Source of the DNA: Actinomycetes bacterium
GTDB taxonomy: Bacteria; Actinomycetota; Actinomycetes; Mycobacteriales; Mycobacteriaceae
Length of the DNA stretch: 64,000 bases
NCBI GenBank assembly: GCA_023418505.1
Contig: JAEZZR010000007.1
Coordinates: forward strand, 62,001-126,000
Direction: 5' to 3'
Position numbers and translations under genes: made by a program. Positions within the stretch are counted from its first letter, which is position 1. Every line of letters begins with the position of its first letter. Shown one piece after another: positions 1 through 7,321 of this stretch. The notes under the pieces were generated by a model. That model was not told the DNA's origin and did no database searches. It saw only the letters and a list, made by a program, of their open reading frames with translations.

Positions 1-397
1 CGTCCCGCAACCAATTTCGCGGCACCTGGTTTGAGCCCAACATGAATAAGCGGAACACCAGTACTGCCATCATGGTGGCAACCAAACCCATCATCACTCC
101 GGTTGTGCCACAAAAATACGACAACCAGATGATCAGCTGGCCACCTGCTATCAACGCAAGTGTATGAACCTGCCAGTCTTGTTGCTTCAGCCGATAGGTA
201 ACTTCCCACGTAGCAATAGCTGCCACGATGGCGATAAACGGATACCAAGCCAATGGGCCTACAATCAGGCATCCGATAACGATGGCGCCTAAGATTACGC
301 CAACGGTTATCGCTACAGGGACGTTTCTGCCGGCCGAATTTCGCGGTTTGAAAACTTGCAGATCTTCCAGCAGATGCTCGCGATCAAACGGCGGCAC
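1..397 (-). CDS. cdsA: Phosphatidate cytidylyltransferase CdsA, N-terminal part
   Basis: Only the first 132 codons are in the window; the rest runs off the left edge. I read a GTG start at 397, one base below the frr stop, with a GGAGG ribosome site inside the last frr codons. The protein begins with about 25 polar residues containing the Lys-Pro-Arg-Asn-Ser-Ala-Gly-Arg signature seen in actinobacterial CdsA, then at least three hydrophobic helices. CdsA makes CDP-diacylglycerol from phosphatidate and CTP at the membrane, the precursor of phosphatidylinositol and cardiolipin. The catalytic C-terminal motif lies outside the window, so the name rests on the N-terminus and on its standard place after frr. 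Confidence 0.85.
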   Translation of the reverse strand, partial: MPPFDREHLLEDLQVFKPRNSAGRNVPVAITVGVILGAIVIGCLIVGPLAWYPFIAIVAAIATWEVTYRLKQQDWQVHTLALIAGGQLIIWLSYFCGTTGVMMGLVATMMAVLVFRLFMLGSNQVPRNWLRD

Positions 398-955
398 TTA
401 GACCTCCATCAATTCCTTTTCTTTGCGGTCTACCAGCTCGTCGACCTGCTCGACGTACTTCTTAGTAACGCCATCGAGCTCTTTTTCAGCTGCCTGTACT
501 TCGTCTTCGCCGGCGTCGCCATCCTTCTGGATTTTCTTCAACGCTTCCATACCCTTACGGCGGATATTTCGAATCGCGATCTTGGCATCTTCGCCCTTGG
601 ACTTGGCAAGCTTGACCATGTCACGGCGCCGTTCCTCGGTTAGCAGTGGCACGGTTACGCGCAGTACCTGGCCATCGTTGGTTGGGTTAACGCCGAGGTC
701 GGAATTGCGGATAGCGTTTTCGATCTCACCCATCACCGAGCGCTCGTAAGGCTTAATCAGTAGCATGCGTGGCTCTGGCACCGAAATGGTTGCCATCTGG
801 GTAATCGGAGTAGGCACTCCGTAGTACTCGGCCATAACACCGTTGAACATCGAAGGGTTAGCGCGACCAGTTCGGATCGTGGTCAGATCCTCGCGACAGT
901 AATCCACGGATGCAGTCATCTTTTCTTCTGCATCGAATAGCGTTTCATCAATCAT
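398..955 (-). CDS. frr: Ribosome recycling factor
   Basis: 185 residues, the usual length. It splits post-termination ribosomes together with EF-G. The family hallmarks are present: an N-terminal helix (MIDETLFDAEEKM), the RTGRANPSMF segment, the PYERSVMGEIENAIR hinge and a long C-terminal coiled region ending in Lys/Glu-rich helix. It lies between pyrH (96-base gap) and cdsA, to which it is probably translationally coupled because the cdsA ribosome site sits in the frr 3' end. Nothing unusual was seen. Confidence 0.98.
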   Translation of the reverse strand: MIDETLFDAEEKMTASVDYCREDLTTIRTGRANPSMFNGVMAEYYGVPTPITQMATISVPEPRMLLIKPYERSVMGEIENAIRNSDLGVNPTNDGQVLRVTVPLLTEERRRDMVKLAKSKGEDAKIAIRNIRRKGMEALKKIQKDGDAGEDEVQAAEKELDGVTKKYVEQVDELVDRKEKELMEV

Positions 956-1051
956 AAAAGTTTTATCCGTTCCTTTAATTTTCGAACTGCGGAAGTTTTT
1001 CTGGAGGGAGCTTAGCTGCGGGCAGCTTAGCTAGAGCTTTTGGTGTTGCCC

Positions 1052-1810
1052 TTAGCTGTGCACCAGGGTGCCGATTTTTTCACCCGCAACGGCACGCGCA
1101 ATATTGCCCTCGGTAAGCAGGTTGAATACCAAGATTGGCATATCGTTATCCATGCAGAGAGAAAATGCAGTGGCGTCCGCGACTTTCAGGCCACGTTCGA
1201 TCGCTTCGCGGTGCGTAATTTCGTCGAAAAGCTCAGCATTCTCATCTACCCGAGGATCCGCGGAGTACACGCCGTCGACGGCCTTGGCCATCAGCAAAAC
1301 GTCGCAACCAATCTCCAAGGCGCGCTGTGCAGCGGTGGTATCGGTGGAGAAATACGGCATACCCATACCGGCACCGAAGATCACCACGCGCCCCTTTTCC
1401 AGGTGGCGGTCTGCGCGCAGTGGCAAGTATGGCTCGGCAACCTGAGCCATGTTGATAGCGGTCTGAACTCGACAATCGATGCCCTCTTGTCCGAGGAAGT
1501 CCTGCAAAGCCAAGCAGTTCATCACAGTGCCGAGCATGCCCATGTAGTCTGATCGCGCACGATCCATGCCACGCTGTTGCAGTTGTGCACCGCGGAAGAA
1601 GTTGCCACCGCCGATAACTACGCAAACCTGCACCCCGGTGCGAGCAACTTCTGCGATTTGGCGAGCCACATTTTGCACCACATCCGGATCAATACCAACG
1701 TTGCCGCCGCCAAACATTTCGCCGCCCAGCTTCAACATCACCCGTCGATAACCAGATCGCTGCGATGATGGAATATCCGTTGTGCTCACTTTCGCAAACT
1801 CCTCAAACAT
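1052..1810 (-). CDS. pyrH: Uridylate kinase (UMP kinase)
   Basis: 252 residues of the amino-acid kinase fold. Phosphorylates UMP to UDP in pyrimidine nucleotide synthesis. The N-terminal 24 residues are a polar extension typical of corynebacterial PyrH, followed by the ATP-binding KLGGEMFGGG motif and the VVIGGGNFFRG glycine loop; the DTTAAQRALE segment is the UMP-binding region. It follows tsf after a terminator and precedes frr, so it probably starts a pyrH-frr-cdsA unit with its own promoter in the 152-base gap to tsf. Confidence 0.97.
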   Translation of the reverse strand: MFEEFAKVSTTDIPSSQRSGYRRVMLKLGGEMFGGGNVGIDPDVVQNVARQIAEVARTGVQVCVVIGGGNFFRGAQLQQRGMDRARSDYMGMLGTVMNCLALQDFLGQEGIDCRVQTAINMAQVAEPYLPLRADRHLEKGRVVIFGAGMGMPYFSTDTTAAQRALEIGCDVLLMAKAVDGVYSADPRVDENAELFDEITHREAIERGLKVADATAFSLCMDNDMPILVFNLLTEGNIARAVAGEKIGTLVHS

Positions 1811-1896
1811 GTGCGTACCTATTGATAGTTACTCGCGCCAATCTTACCGTGCCTGGAAACTCTATGGCATCCCGTGTGCAGGCATGGCTAAAGATG

Positions 1897-1940
1897 GATA
1901 AAAAAAGAACCCACTCTCTTGAATAAAGAGAGTAGGTTTT
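1897..1940 (-). terminator. Rho-independent terminator of rpsB-tsf
   Basis: Arms 1908-1920 and 1926-1938 form a 13-pair stem (one pair is G-U when read as minus-strand RNA) around a five-base loop. On the minus strand the stem is followed by a run of six T. It lies 23 bases past the tsf stop and separates tsf from pyrH. Confidence 0.88.
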
Positions 1941-1962
1941 CAATTTCGGGCTAGCGAGCTAA

Positions 1963-2790
1963 TTAGTGCTGGCCTACCTCGAAGCGTGCGAAGCCGGTGA
2001 GCTCCACGCCAGCGTCCTTCATCAGCTGGCCGACGGTCTTCTTGGAGTCAGCAACAGATGGCTGATCCAACAACACGACGTCCTTGTAGAAGCCGTTCAA
2101 GCGACCTTCCACGATCTTTGGAATAGCCTGCTCTGGCTTGCCCTCTTCGCGGGTGATCTTCTCGTAGACAGCGCGCTCTTTTTCAACACGCTCTGCAGGA
2201 ACATCCTCGCGAGTAAGGTACTCAGCCTTCAGTGCAGCAATCTGCATTGCAGCATTGTGGGCAGCTTCCTTCGCAGCATCGCCTTCGCCGGTGTAAGCAA
2301 CCAGCACACCCACGCCTGCTGGCAAGTCAGCAGCACGACGGTGCAAGTAAACAGAGATGTTGTCGCCGTCCAGGGTTACTGCGCGACGTAGCTCTAGCTT
2401 TTCACCGATCTTTGCGGATAGCTCCTGGGTAGCGTCGGCGGCGGCCTTGCCGTCAACCTCTGCAGCAGCCAACTCTTCTGGAGAGTTTGCCTTCACTGCA
2501 GCAGCAGCTTCTGCAACCTTGTTAGCGAAATCGATGAACTCACCGTTCTTAGCCACGAAGTCGGTCTCAGAGTTAACCTCAACCATGGTGTGGCCGGATA
2601 CGGCGATCAGGCCTTCAGCAGCGGTGCGCTCTGCACGCTTGCCTACGTCCTTTGCACCCTTGATGCGCAAGATCTCGACAGCCTTGTCGAAGTCGCCGTC
2701 GGTCTCTACAAGGGCATCCTTGCAGGCCTTCATGCCGGCGCCAGTCATCTCGCGCAGCTTCTTTACATCAGCGGCGGAAAAGTTTGCCAT
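1963..2790 (-). CDS. tsf: Elongation factor Ts
   Basis: 275 residues. Nucleotide exchange factor that regenerates EF-Tu-GTP. The N-terminal UBA-like domain (residues about 5-42, with the LREMTGAGMKACKDAL motif) and the conserved TDFVAKN motif near residue 78 are present, followed by the two core subdomains. A GGAGAATC ribosome site precedes the ATG. Co-transcribed with rpsB 33 bases upstream and ended by the hairpin at 1897-1940. Confidence 0.98.
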   Translation of the reverse strand: MANFSAADVKKLREMTGAGMKACKDALVETDGDFDKAVEILRIKGAKDVGKRAERTAAEGLIAVSGHTMVEVNSETDFVAKNGEFIDFANKVAEAAAAVKANSPEELAAAEVDGKAAADATQELSAKIGEKLELRRAVTLDGDNISVYLHRRAADLPAGVGVLVAYTGEGDAAKEAAHNAAMQIAALKAEYLTREDVPAERVEKERAVYEKITREEGKPEQAIPKIVEGRLNGFYKDVVLLDQPSVADSKKTVGQLMKDAGVELTGFARFEVGQH

Positions 2791-2823
2791 TTTGATTCTC
2801 CTTCGTATTTGGCGAGGTTGAAA

Positions 2824-3666
2824 TTACGCCTCAACCGATGGAGTCTGAGTTGCAGCTGAACCCTCAGCATCCATCTTTGCAGCAGCGTCGACCTGATCTT
2901 CAGCAGCAGATTCTTCTGCTGCATCCGCTACTGGTTCGTCCCCTGCAGCCTGGCGGGCAGCCGCAGCATCGCGTTCAGCCCGAGCTTTGAAGCCTTCTTC
3001 AACAGCGGTGGACACAACACGAGTCAGGACAGAGACCGAACGGATCGAGTCATCATTACCTGGGATTGGGTAGTCAACATCGTCTGGATCACAGTTCGTG
3101 TCCAAAATTGCCACTACAGGGATGTTCAGCTTCTTAGCTTCTGCAACGGCAATGTGCTCCTTGTTGGTATCAACCAACCAGATTGCGGAAGGCACTTTGC
3201 TCATGTGCTGAATGCCGCCGAGGGTGCGCTCCAGCTTGGTGCGCTCGCGAGTCAACATCAAGATTTCCTTCTTGGTGCGACCTTCGTAGCCGTTTTCTGC
3301 AGCTTCCATTGCCTGAAGTTCCTTCAAGCGAGAAAGGCGCTTCGAAACGGTCTGGAAGTTGGTGAGCATGCCACCTAGCCAGCGGTGGTTTACGTAAGGC
3401 ATACCAACGCGCTCAGCCTCGTTTTGCACAGCTTCCTGAGCCTGCTTCTTGGTACCAACGAACAAGATGTTGCCACCGTGAGCGACGGTTTCCTTGACGA
3501 ACTCGAAAGCATCGTCAATGTAGGTAAGCGTCTGCTGCAAATCAATGATGTAGATGCCGTTACGCTCGGTGAAGATGTAACGCTTCATCTTTGGGTTCCA
3601 ACGACGGGTCTGATGTCCGAAGTGGACACCAGCGTCGAGGAGTTCACGCATGGTTACAACTGCCAT
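2824..3666 (-). CDS. rpsB: 30S ribosomal protein S2
   Basis: 280 residues; binds the head-body junction of the small subunit. The S2 core is intact (LLDAGVHFGHQTRRWNPKM at the N-terminus, FVGTKKQAQEAV, WLGGMLTNF). From about residue 228 the protein carries an Ala/Glu/Asp-rich tail of some 50 residues that is not part of the core fold; such tails occur in actinobacterial S2. First gene of rpsB-tsf, with a long upstream region that holds a strong RNA hairpin (3805-3839). Confidence 0.98.
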   Translation of the reverse strand: MAVVTMRELLDAGVHFGHQTRRWNPKMKRYIFTERNGIYIIDLQQTLTYIDDAFEFVKETVAHGGNILFVGTKKQAQEAVQNEAERVGMPYVNHRWLGGMLTNFQTVSKRLSRLKELQAMEAAENGYEGRTKKEILMLTRERTKLERTLGGIQHMSKVPSAIWLVDTNKEHIAVAEAKKLNIPVVAILDTNCDPDDVDYPIPGNDDSIRSVSVLTRVVSTAVEEGFKARAERDAAAARQAAGDEPVADAAEESAAEDQVDAAAKMDAEGSAATQTPSVEA

Positions 3667-4101
3667 GGAATTTTCAGGGAAGTTCTCTCGACCAACCTGA
3701 CTAGGGCTGCGGCTTCTTCCCTTCCTCTCTTTCGATCTTCCGAATGAACAACTTTTGGTTAGAAATATGCAGGTTTTCCCTACATCCTGGCGCTATCGTG
3801 CAATATCAAACGCTACGTTTTACGTAGACCGTGTTTGATGCCGCCGGAATCAATAGCGCGCGAATTTTTCACAGCATGATCTAGGTGAACTTCTAAGAGC
3901 CGTTGGCTCCGATTAGCTACCCCGCCATACTGCAACGCAACACTTTACTACTAGTTGCTCTCATTGACAATAGATAATTCCGCGTTTTCCAGCGATTTTT
4001 TGTGGTTCGAGTTTTCACAGACTCCGGTTCATCCACAGATAGTGCCTGGGTTAGCTCTCCGCGTCGCGTTTGCCACTAAGTTTCCCTGCACGCTCGGTGG
4101 T
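3667..4101. other. Divergent intergenic region rpsB / M23 peptidase
   Basis: About 435 bases with no convincing gene. It must hold the rpsB promoter (minus) and the promoter of the peptidase gene (plus). The main visible structure is the two-tier inverted repeat at 3805-3839. I looked for a ydaO-type (c-di-AMP) riboswitch ahead of the peptidase, as is common for actinobacterial cell-wall hydrolases, and did not recognise its conserved blocks. Confidence 0.6.
3805..3839 (-). promoter_or_regulatory. Two-tier hairpin in the rpsB leader
   Basis: Outer arms ATCAAAC (3805-3811) and GTTTGAT (3833-3839) enclose inner arms CTACGT (3813-3818) and ACGTAG (3822-3827) with a three-base loop and a five-base one-sided bulge. 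It lies about 140-170 bases upstream of the rpsB ATG. A stem-bulge-stem in the leader of a ribosomal protein gene suggests autogenous control by S2, but this is inference; a protein operator in DNA is the alternative. Confidence 0.45.
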
Positions 4102-4692
4102 ATGACACCTCGTACTATTCAATCTCGCATGGTGCCTTACGACGGAACAGCATCGGCTTTTTCGTGCGCCAGCTTCATCCGAATCGCGCTTACCTTTGTT
4201 CTATTCGTAGCGGTGGCGATAACAGCTAACCCTCCTGCCCTACATGAGGAGCCGGAAGAAGCGATTAACTATTACTCAGTTGCCACCAACCAAAAGATCC
4301 CACACAAATTTCCCGCAGGACCGGCGGTTACCCGAGGCTACGATCCACCAGAAAAACGCTGGCAGTCCGGACACCGTGGCGTAGATCTACAAGCTGTAGC
4401 TGGCCAAGAAATAACAGCTTCTGCGGACGGCGAGGTCTATTTCGCTGGCGTGATTGCAGGCCGGCCATCAACCTCGATCATGCATGCCGACGGGATTCGC
4501 ACTACCTACCAGCCAGTACGAGCTCTTGTGGCGAAAGGCGATCCCATTCGCCAAGGCGAAGTAATTGGGATCCTGGAAGAGCCTGCAGAATTCAACGAAA
4601 CCGGCTTACATTGGGGCGCACTGCGTGGCAAAGATTATCTGAACCCCTTGGATTTAATCGAAAGACGCGAGATTGTATTAAAGCCCGTGTGA
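4102..4692 (+). CDS. Membrane-anchored M23-family peptidase (LytM-like)
   Basis: From the ATG at 4102 the protein has 196 residues: a short cytoplasmic start, one hydrophobic segment (about residues 25-45, FIRIALTFVLFVAVAI) acting as anchor or uncleaved signal, a linker, then an M23 fold. HRGVDLQAVAGQ matches the zinc-binding HxxxD start of the family and GLHWGAL stands where the HxH motif normally is, so one zinc ligand is changed and activity is uncertain. An upstream ATG at 3955 would add 49 residues without family likeness, so I prefer 4102; ATG 4129 is also possible. Converges on xerC. Expected role: cell-wall peptidoglycan cleavage or regulation. Confidence 0.75.
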   Translation: MTPRTIQSRMVPYDGTASAFSCASFIRIALTFVLFVAVAITANPPALHEEPEEAINYYSVATNQKIPHKFPAGPAVTRGYDPPEKRWQSGHRGVDLQAVAGQEITASADGEVYFAGVIAGRPSTSIMHADGIRTTYQPVRALVAKGDPIRQGEVIGILEEPAEFNETGLHWGALRGKDYLNPLDLIERREIVLKPV

Positions 4693-4694
4693 CA

Positions 4695-5615
4695 TCAACT
4701 ACGCGGATGCGCTTGTCGGTGGATCTCACGCAATCGATCAGCAGAGACGTGGGTATAGATCTGTGTCGTGCCCAGAGAACTATGACCGAGGAATTCTTGT
4801 ACAACGCGGATATCGGCACCGGCTTCCAGCATGTGAGTCGCTGCACTATGGCGCAGACTGTGCGGAGACAACTGTTCGCCTAGTTCGGCGGTGACTTCAT
4901 TAACTATTCTTCGCACTTGCCGCGGGTCGATACGCTTACCGCGTACCCCGAGAAACAATGCGCAGCGATCTTCGGAGGAAAGTTCGTCTTTGATTAATTC
5001 GTGACGAGAATCCAGCCACCGATGTAAGGCTGTGGTCGCATCTTCACCGAACGGCACCGCGCGTTGTTTGTTTCCTTTACCAGTAACGGTTAATCGTCGA
5101 TCTGACAGATCGACATCTTCCAAGTTCAAGCTACACAGCTCTGCCACACGCAGGCCACTGCCATAAAGCAACTCAATTATCGCCTTATCTCGGATAGCTA
5201 CGATACTTTTCGCACCATTTGAATCGGCATCCTGAGCAGTATCGAGCTTTTCCAACGCTTCGGAGACTTGCTCGGCACTCATGATTTCCGGCAAGTGACG
5301 GCCACCCTTCTTCACAGTGATCGTGTCACTTAAGTCAGTTGAAAGATAACCGTTGTCATAAGCCCAAGCAGAGAACCGACGAATCGCACTAGCTGTTCGA
5401 TTGATCGTCGCCCGTGAGGCATCTTTGCGATACAGCGATGCCAAGTGGGTACGCACCACTGGCTGGGTGAACTGCTTGATATTCACAATTTTCTTCAGCA
5501 GTTGCGTGAGATCCGAGCGATATGCTTTCAGCGTTGCAGCTGACAGTCCCCGAACATCGCGCTGATAGTCCAAGAAATCGCCTAGTACTGCCTCTAGGTT
5601 TGGGGATAACACCAT
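4695..5615 (-). CDS. xerC: Tyrosine recombinase XerC
   Basis: Site-specific recombinase that, with XerD, resolves chromosome dimers at dif. The SAM-like N-terminal DNA-binding domain is followed by the catalytic domain with all active residues visible: Arg in GSGLRVAEL, Lys in GKGNKQR, His-x-x-Arg in SPHSLRHSAATHML, His in LGHSSLG and the nucleophile Tyr in QIYTHV. With the ATG at 5615 the length is 306 residues, as in the family; in-frame starts at 5690 and 5756 would add a polar extension of 25-47 residues with no likeness to XerC. Separated from dprA by a region with a strong hairpin. Confidence 0.93.
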   Translation of the reverse strand: MVLSPNLEAVLGDFLDYQRDVRGLSAATLKAYRSDLTQLLKKIVNIKQFTQPVVRTHLASLYRKDASRATINRTASAIRRFSAWAYDNGYLSTDLSDTITVKKGGRHLPEIMSAEQVSEALEKLDTAQDADSNGAKSIVAIRDKAIIELLYGSGLRVAELCSLNLEDVDLSDRRLTVTGKGNKQRAVPFGEDATTALHRWLDSRHELIKDELSSEDRCALFLGVRGKRIDPRQVRRIVNEVTAELGEQLSPHSLRHSAATHMLEAGADIRVVQEFLGHSSLGTTQIYTHVSADRLREIHRQAHPRS

Positions 5616-6106
5616 ACCGCCTGGGTTGAACTCAGACGGTTTCGAATCAGCCTGCGCCCCAGAATCTGTTGGATTGGTATTCCCTGCCATGAGGCAATCA
5701 TACTGACTGCCCCTCCACTGCCCTTTGGTGCTTCCCCACCCCTCGACAGAATCCAAGTCAAGGCAGAGAATACGGCGACGGCACCCTCGAGGAGGAGGAG
5801 CTTCTCGAGGGTGCCGTCATTGCCTCACCCATGATGCAAAACCCTATCCCTGTGCGTAGCACGAACACTATATGCCGACCCCTGCGACGACAAACAGCCC
5901 GTAGTTCGTACCACTCGCCACAAGTGCGAAGAGAAAATGAAGAAGAGGAACCAGCCCGAACCTCGACTTCTTTTAGGCTTGCATTGGTTAGTTTACATAG
6001 TGTTTTCCAAATTGCAATGGCTGTGCGCACATTTTTTAAAAATTTTTCCTAACTTTTCACAACAGCCCTGTTCAGAGCTGTAATTTCTCAGAAATAAATC
6101 TTGAAA
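5616..6106. other. Intergenic region dprA-xerC with a 15-bp perfect hairpin
   Basis: About 490 bases (340 if xerC starts at 5756). The open frame on the minus strand at 5758-6030 has no family likeness and I treat it as spurious. Positions 5777-5791 and 5804-5818 form a perfect 15-bp inverted repeat with a 12-base purine-rich loop. Neither strand has a T-run after it, so it is not a normal terminator. The stretch 6030-6105 is very AT-rich. Confidence 0.6.
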
Positions 6107-7321
6107 TTACACCTGCAAACGCTGCCACAAGTTCTTATTTCGCTGCACTAGTCCTGCGCGTTCTAACACCACCAACAGGTGGACGGTAAGCCCTAGCGTC
6201 AAGCCAGCATTCTGCGAAATTTCCTCGGCTGTACGGCCTTGCTCCGGGGAGGTGGCATCGTAAACCCGCAATTCCGAGTGACTAAGTTTTTGCACCGGGC
6301 TGGCCTGCCAATCGATTTCCAGTTGCGAGTCTTCGTCAACCGCCCCAATCGGTTGGTACAGCGCCCGCACATTGGCGGCGTTGACTACGAGTGTGGCTTC
6401 ATGATTGCGGATCAAATCATGGCACCCCGTAGAACTCGCGGAAAACACATTTCCGGGTACCGCGGCAACATTGCGCGCCATTCGAGATGCCCATAACGCA
6501 GTATTGCGCGCGCCAGACCGCCAACCAGCTTCTACTAGTACTGTCACGTCACTCAGCGCTGCCACCAAGCGATTGCGAGTGAGGAACCGATGTCTAGCGG
6601 GTCGCTGCTGAGGCGGATATTCAGTAACCACAACTCCTTGGGGCACTCCCCCTTGCATCACTGCCCCTTGATCCGGCACACTTCCCGCAATGTGGGCAAA
6701 TAACTGCTTATTGGCTGCCGGGTACGTCACGCCAGGCCCATTCGCCATCACCGCAATGGTTGCTCCACCTTCTTGCAGTGCAGTTTGGTGAGCAACCGTA
6801 TCGATTCCTAGAGCAGCTCCACTAACTATTGTGACACCGTCGGATGCAAGATCTTTTGCCAAGTCTCTGGTCACGCTTATGCCGTAGTTCGTAGCAGCGC
6901 GTGTGCCCACGATGGCTACCGCATCACGGACAAGTTCCACTAAAGAACCTCCGGCGACCCACAATCCAGTTGGTGCAACTTCGTTGAAATGCGCCTCATC
7001 CAGGTTGTTCAAACTTCCGAGTTTGTCCGGCCACTCCGGATGCCCTGGCCAAATAATCCGAAATCCTAGCTGTTGCGCCTGACTGATATCCTCCGCCCAA
7101 TTGGATTGCGAATATCGACTCTCGGTTGAGGCCTCCAGCTCTTTACTAATTCCCTGTCTGTGGCTCACCCTGCGCGCCGTCTCGATGATTCCTACTTCGT
7201 CGATAAGTTCGACGGCATGTAGGTGTGTTCCTTCAATTGCTCGGCTGAGGTACGCGGCAGCTTGTTCTTGGCGGTTTATTTCTTGGCGGTTTATTTCTTG
7301 GCTCTGTGTTTCTGTGTTCAT
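6107..7321 (-). CDS. dprA: DNA-processing protein DprA
   Basis: 404 residues. DprA binds single-stranded DNA and loads RecA during natural transformation. The Rossmann-like DprA domain is seen as VAIVGTRAATNYG, DGVTIVSGAALGIDTVAH and ATIAVMANGPGVTYP, and the C-terminal winged helix follows. The N-terminus carries an imperfect repeat (QEINR twice) from a 15-bp tandem repeat. The start overlaps the yifB stop by four bases (ATGA), showing translational coupling. Most actinobacteria keep dprA without a full competence system. Confidence 0.95.
   Translation of the reverse strand: MNTETQSQEINRQEINRQEQAAAYLSRAIEGTHLHAVELIDEVGIIETARRVSHRQGISKELEASTESRYSQSNWAEDISQAQQLGFRIIWPGHPEWPDKLGSLNNLDEAHFNEVAPTGLWVAGGSLVELVRDAVAIVGTRAATNYGISVTRDLAKDLASDGVTIVSGAALGIDTVAHQTALQEGGATIAVMANGPGVTYPAANKQLFAHIAGSVPDQGAVMQGGVPQGVVVTEYPPQQRPARHRFLTRNRLVAALSDVTVLVEAGWRSGARNTALWASRMARNVAAVPGNVFSASSTGCHDLIRNHEATLVVNAANVRALYQPIGAVDEDSQLEIDWQASPVQKLSHSELRVYDATSPEQGRTAEEISQNAGLTLGLTVHLLVVLERAGLVQRNKNLWQRLQV
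7265..7294. repeat. 15-bp tandem repeat in the 5' end of dprA
   Basis: Two exact copies of a 15-base unit (7265-7279, 7280-7294) and six or more bases of a third. In frame with dprA, it encodes the pentapeptide QEINR twice, directly after the start, outside any folded domain. Confidence 0.9.

Noticed and set aside
3667..4101. c-di-AMP (ydaO) riboswitch ahead of the M23 gene
   Set aside because: Conserved motif blocks were not found.
5758..6030. Minus-strand open frame of 90 codons between dprA and xerC
   Set aside because: No family likeness, includes the hairpin sequence as Ser repeats, no ribosome site.
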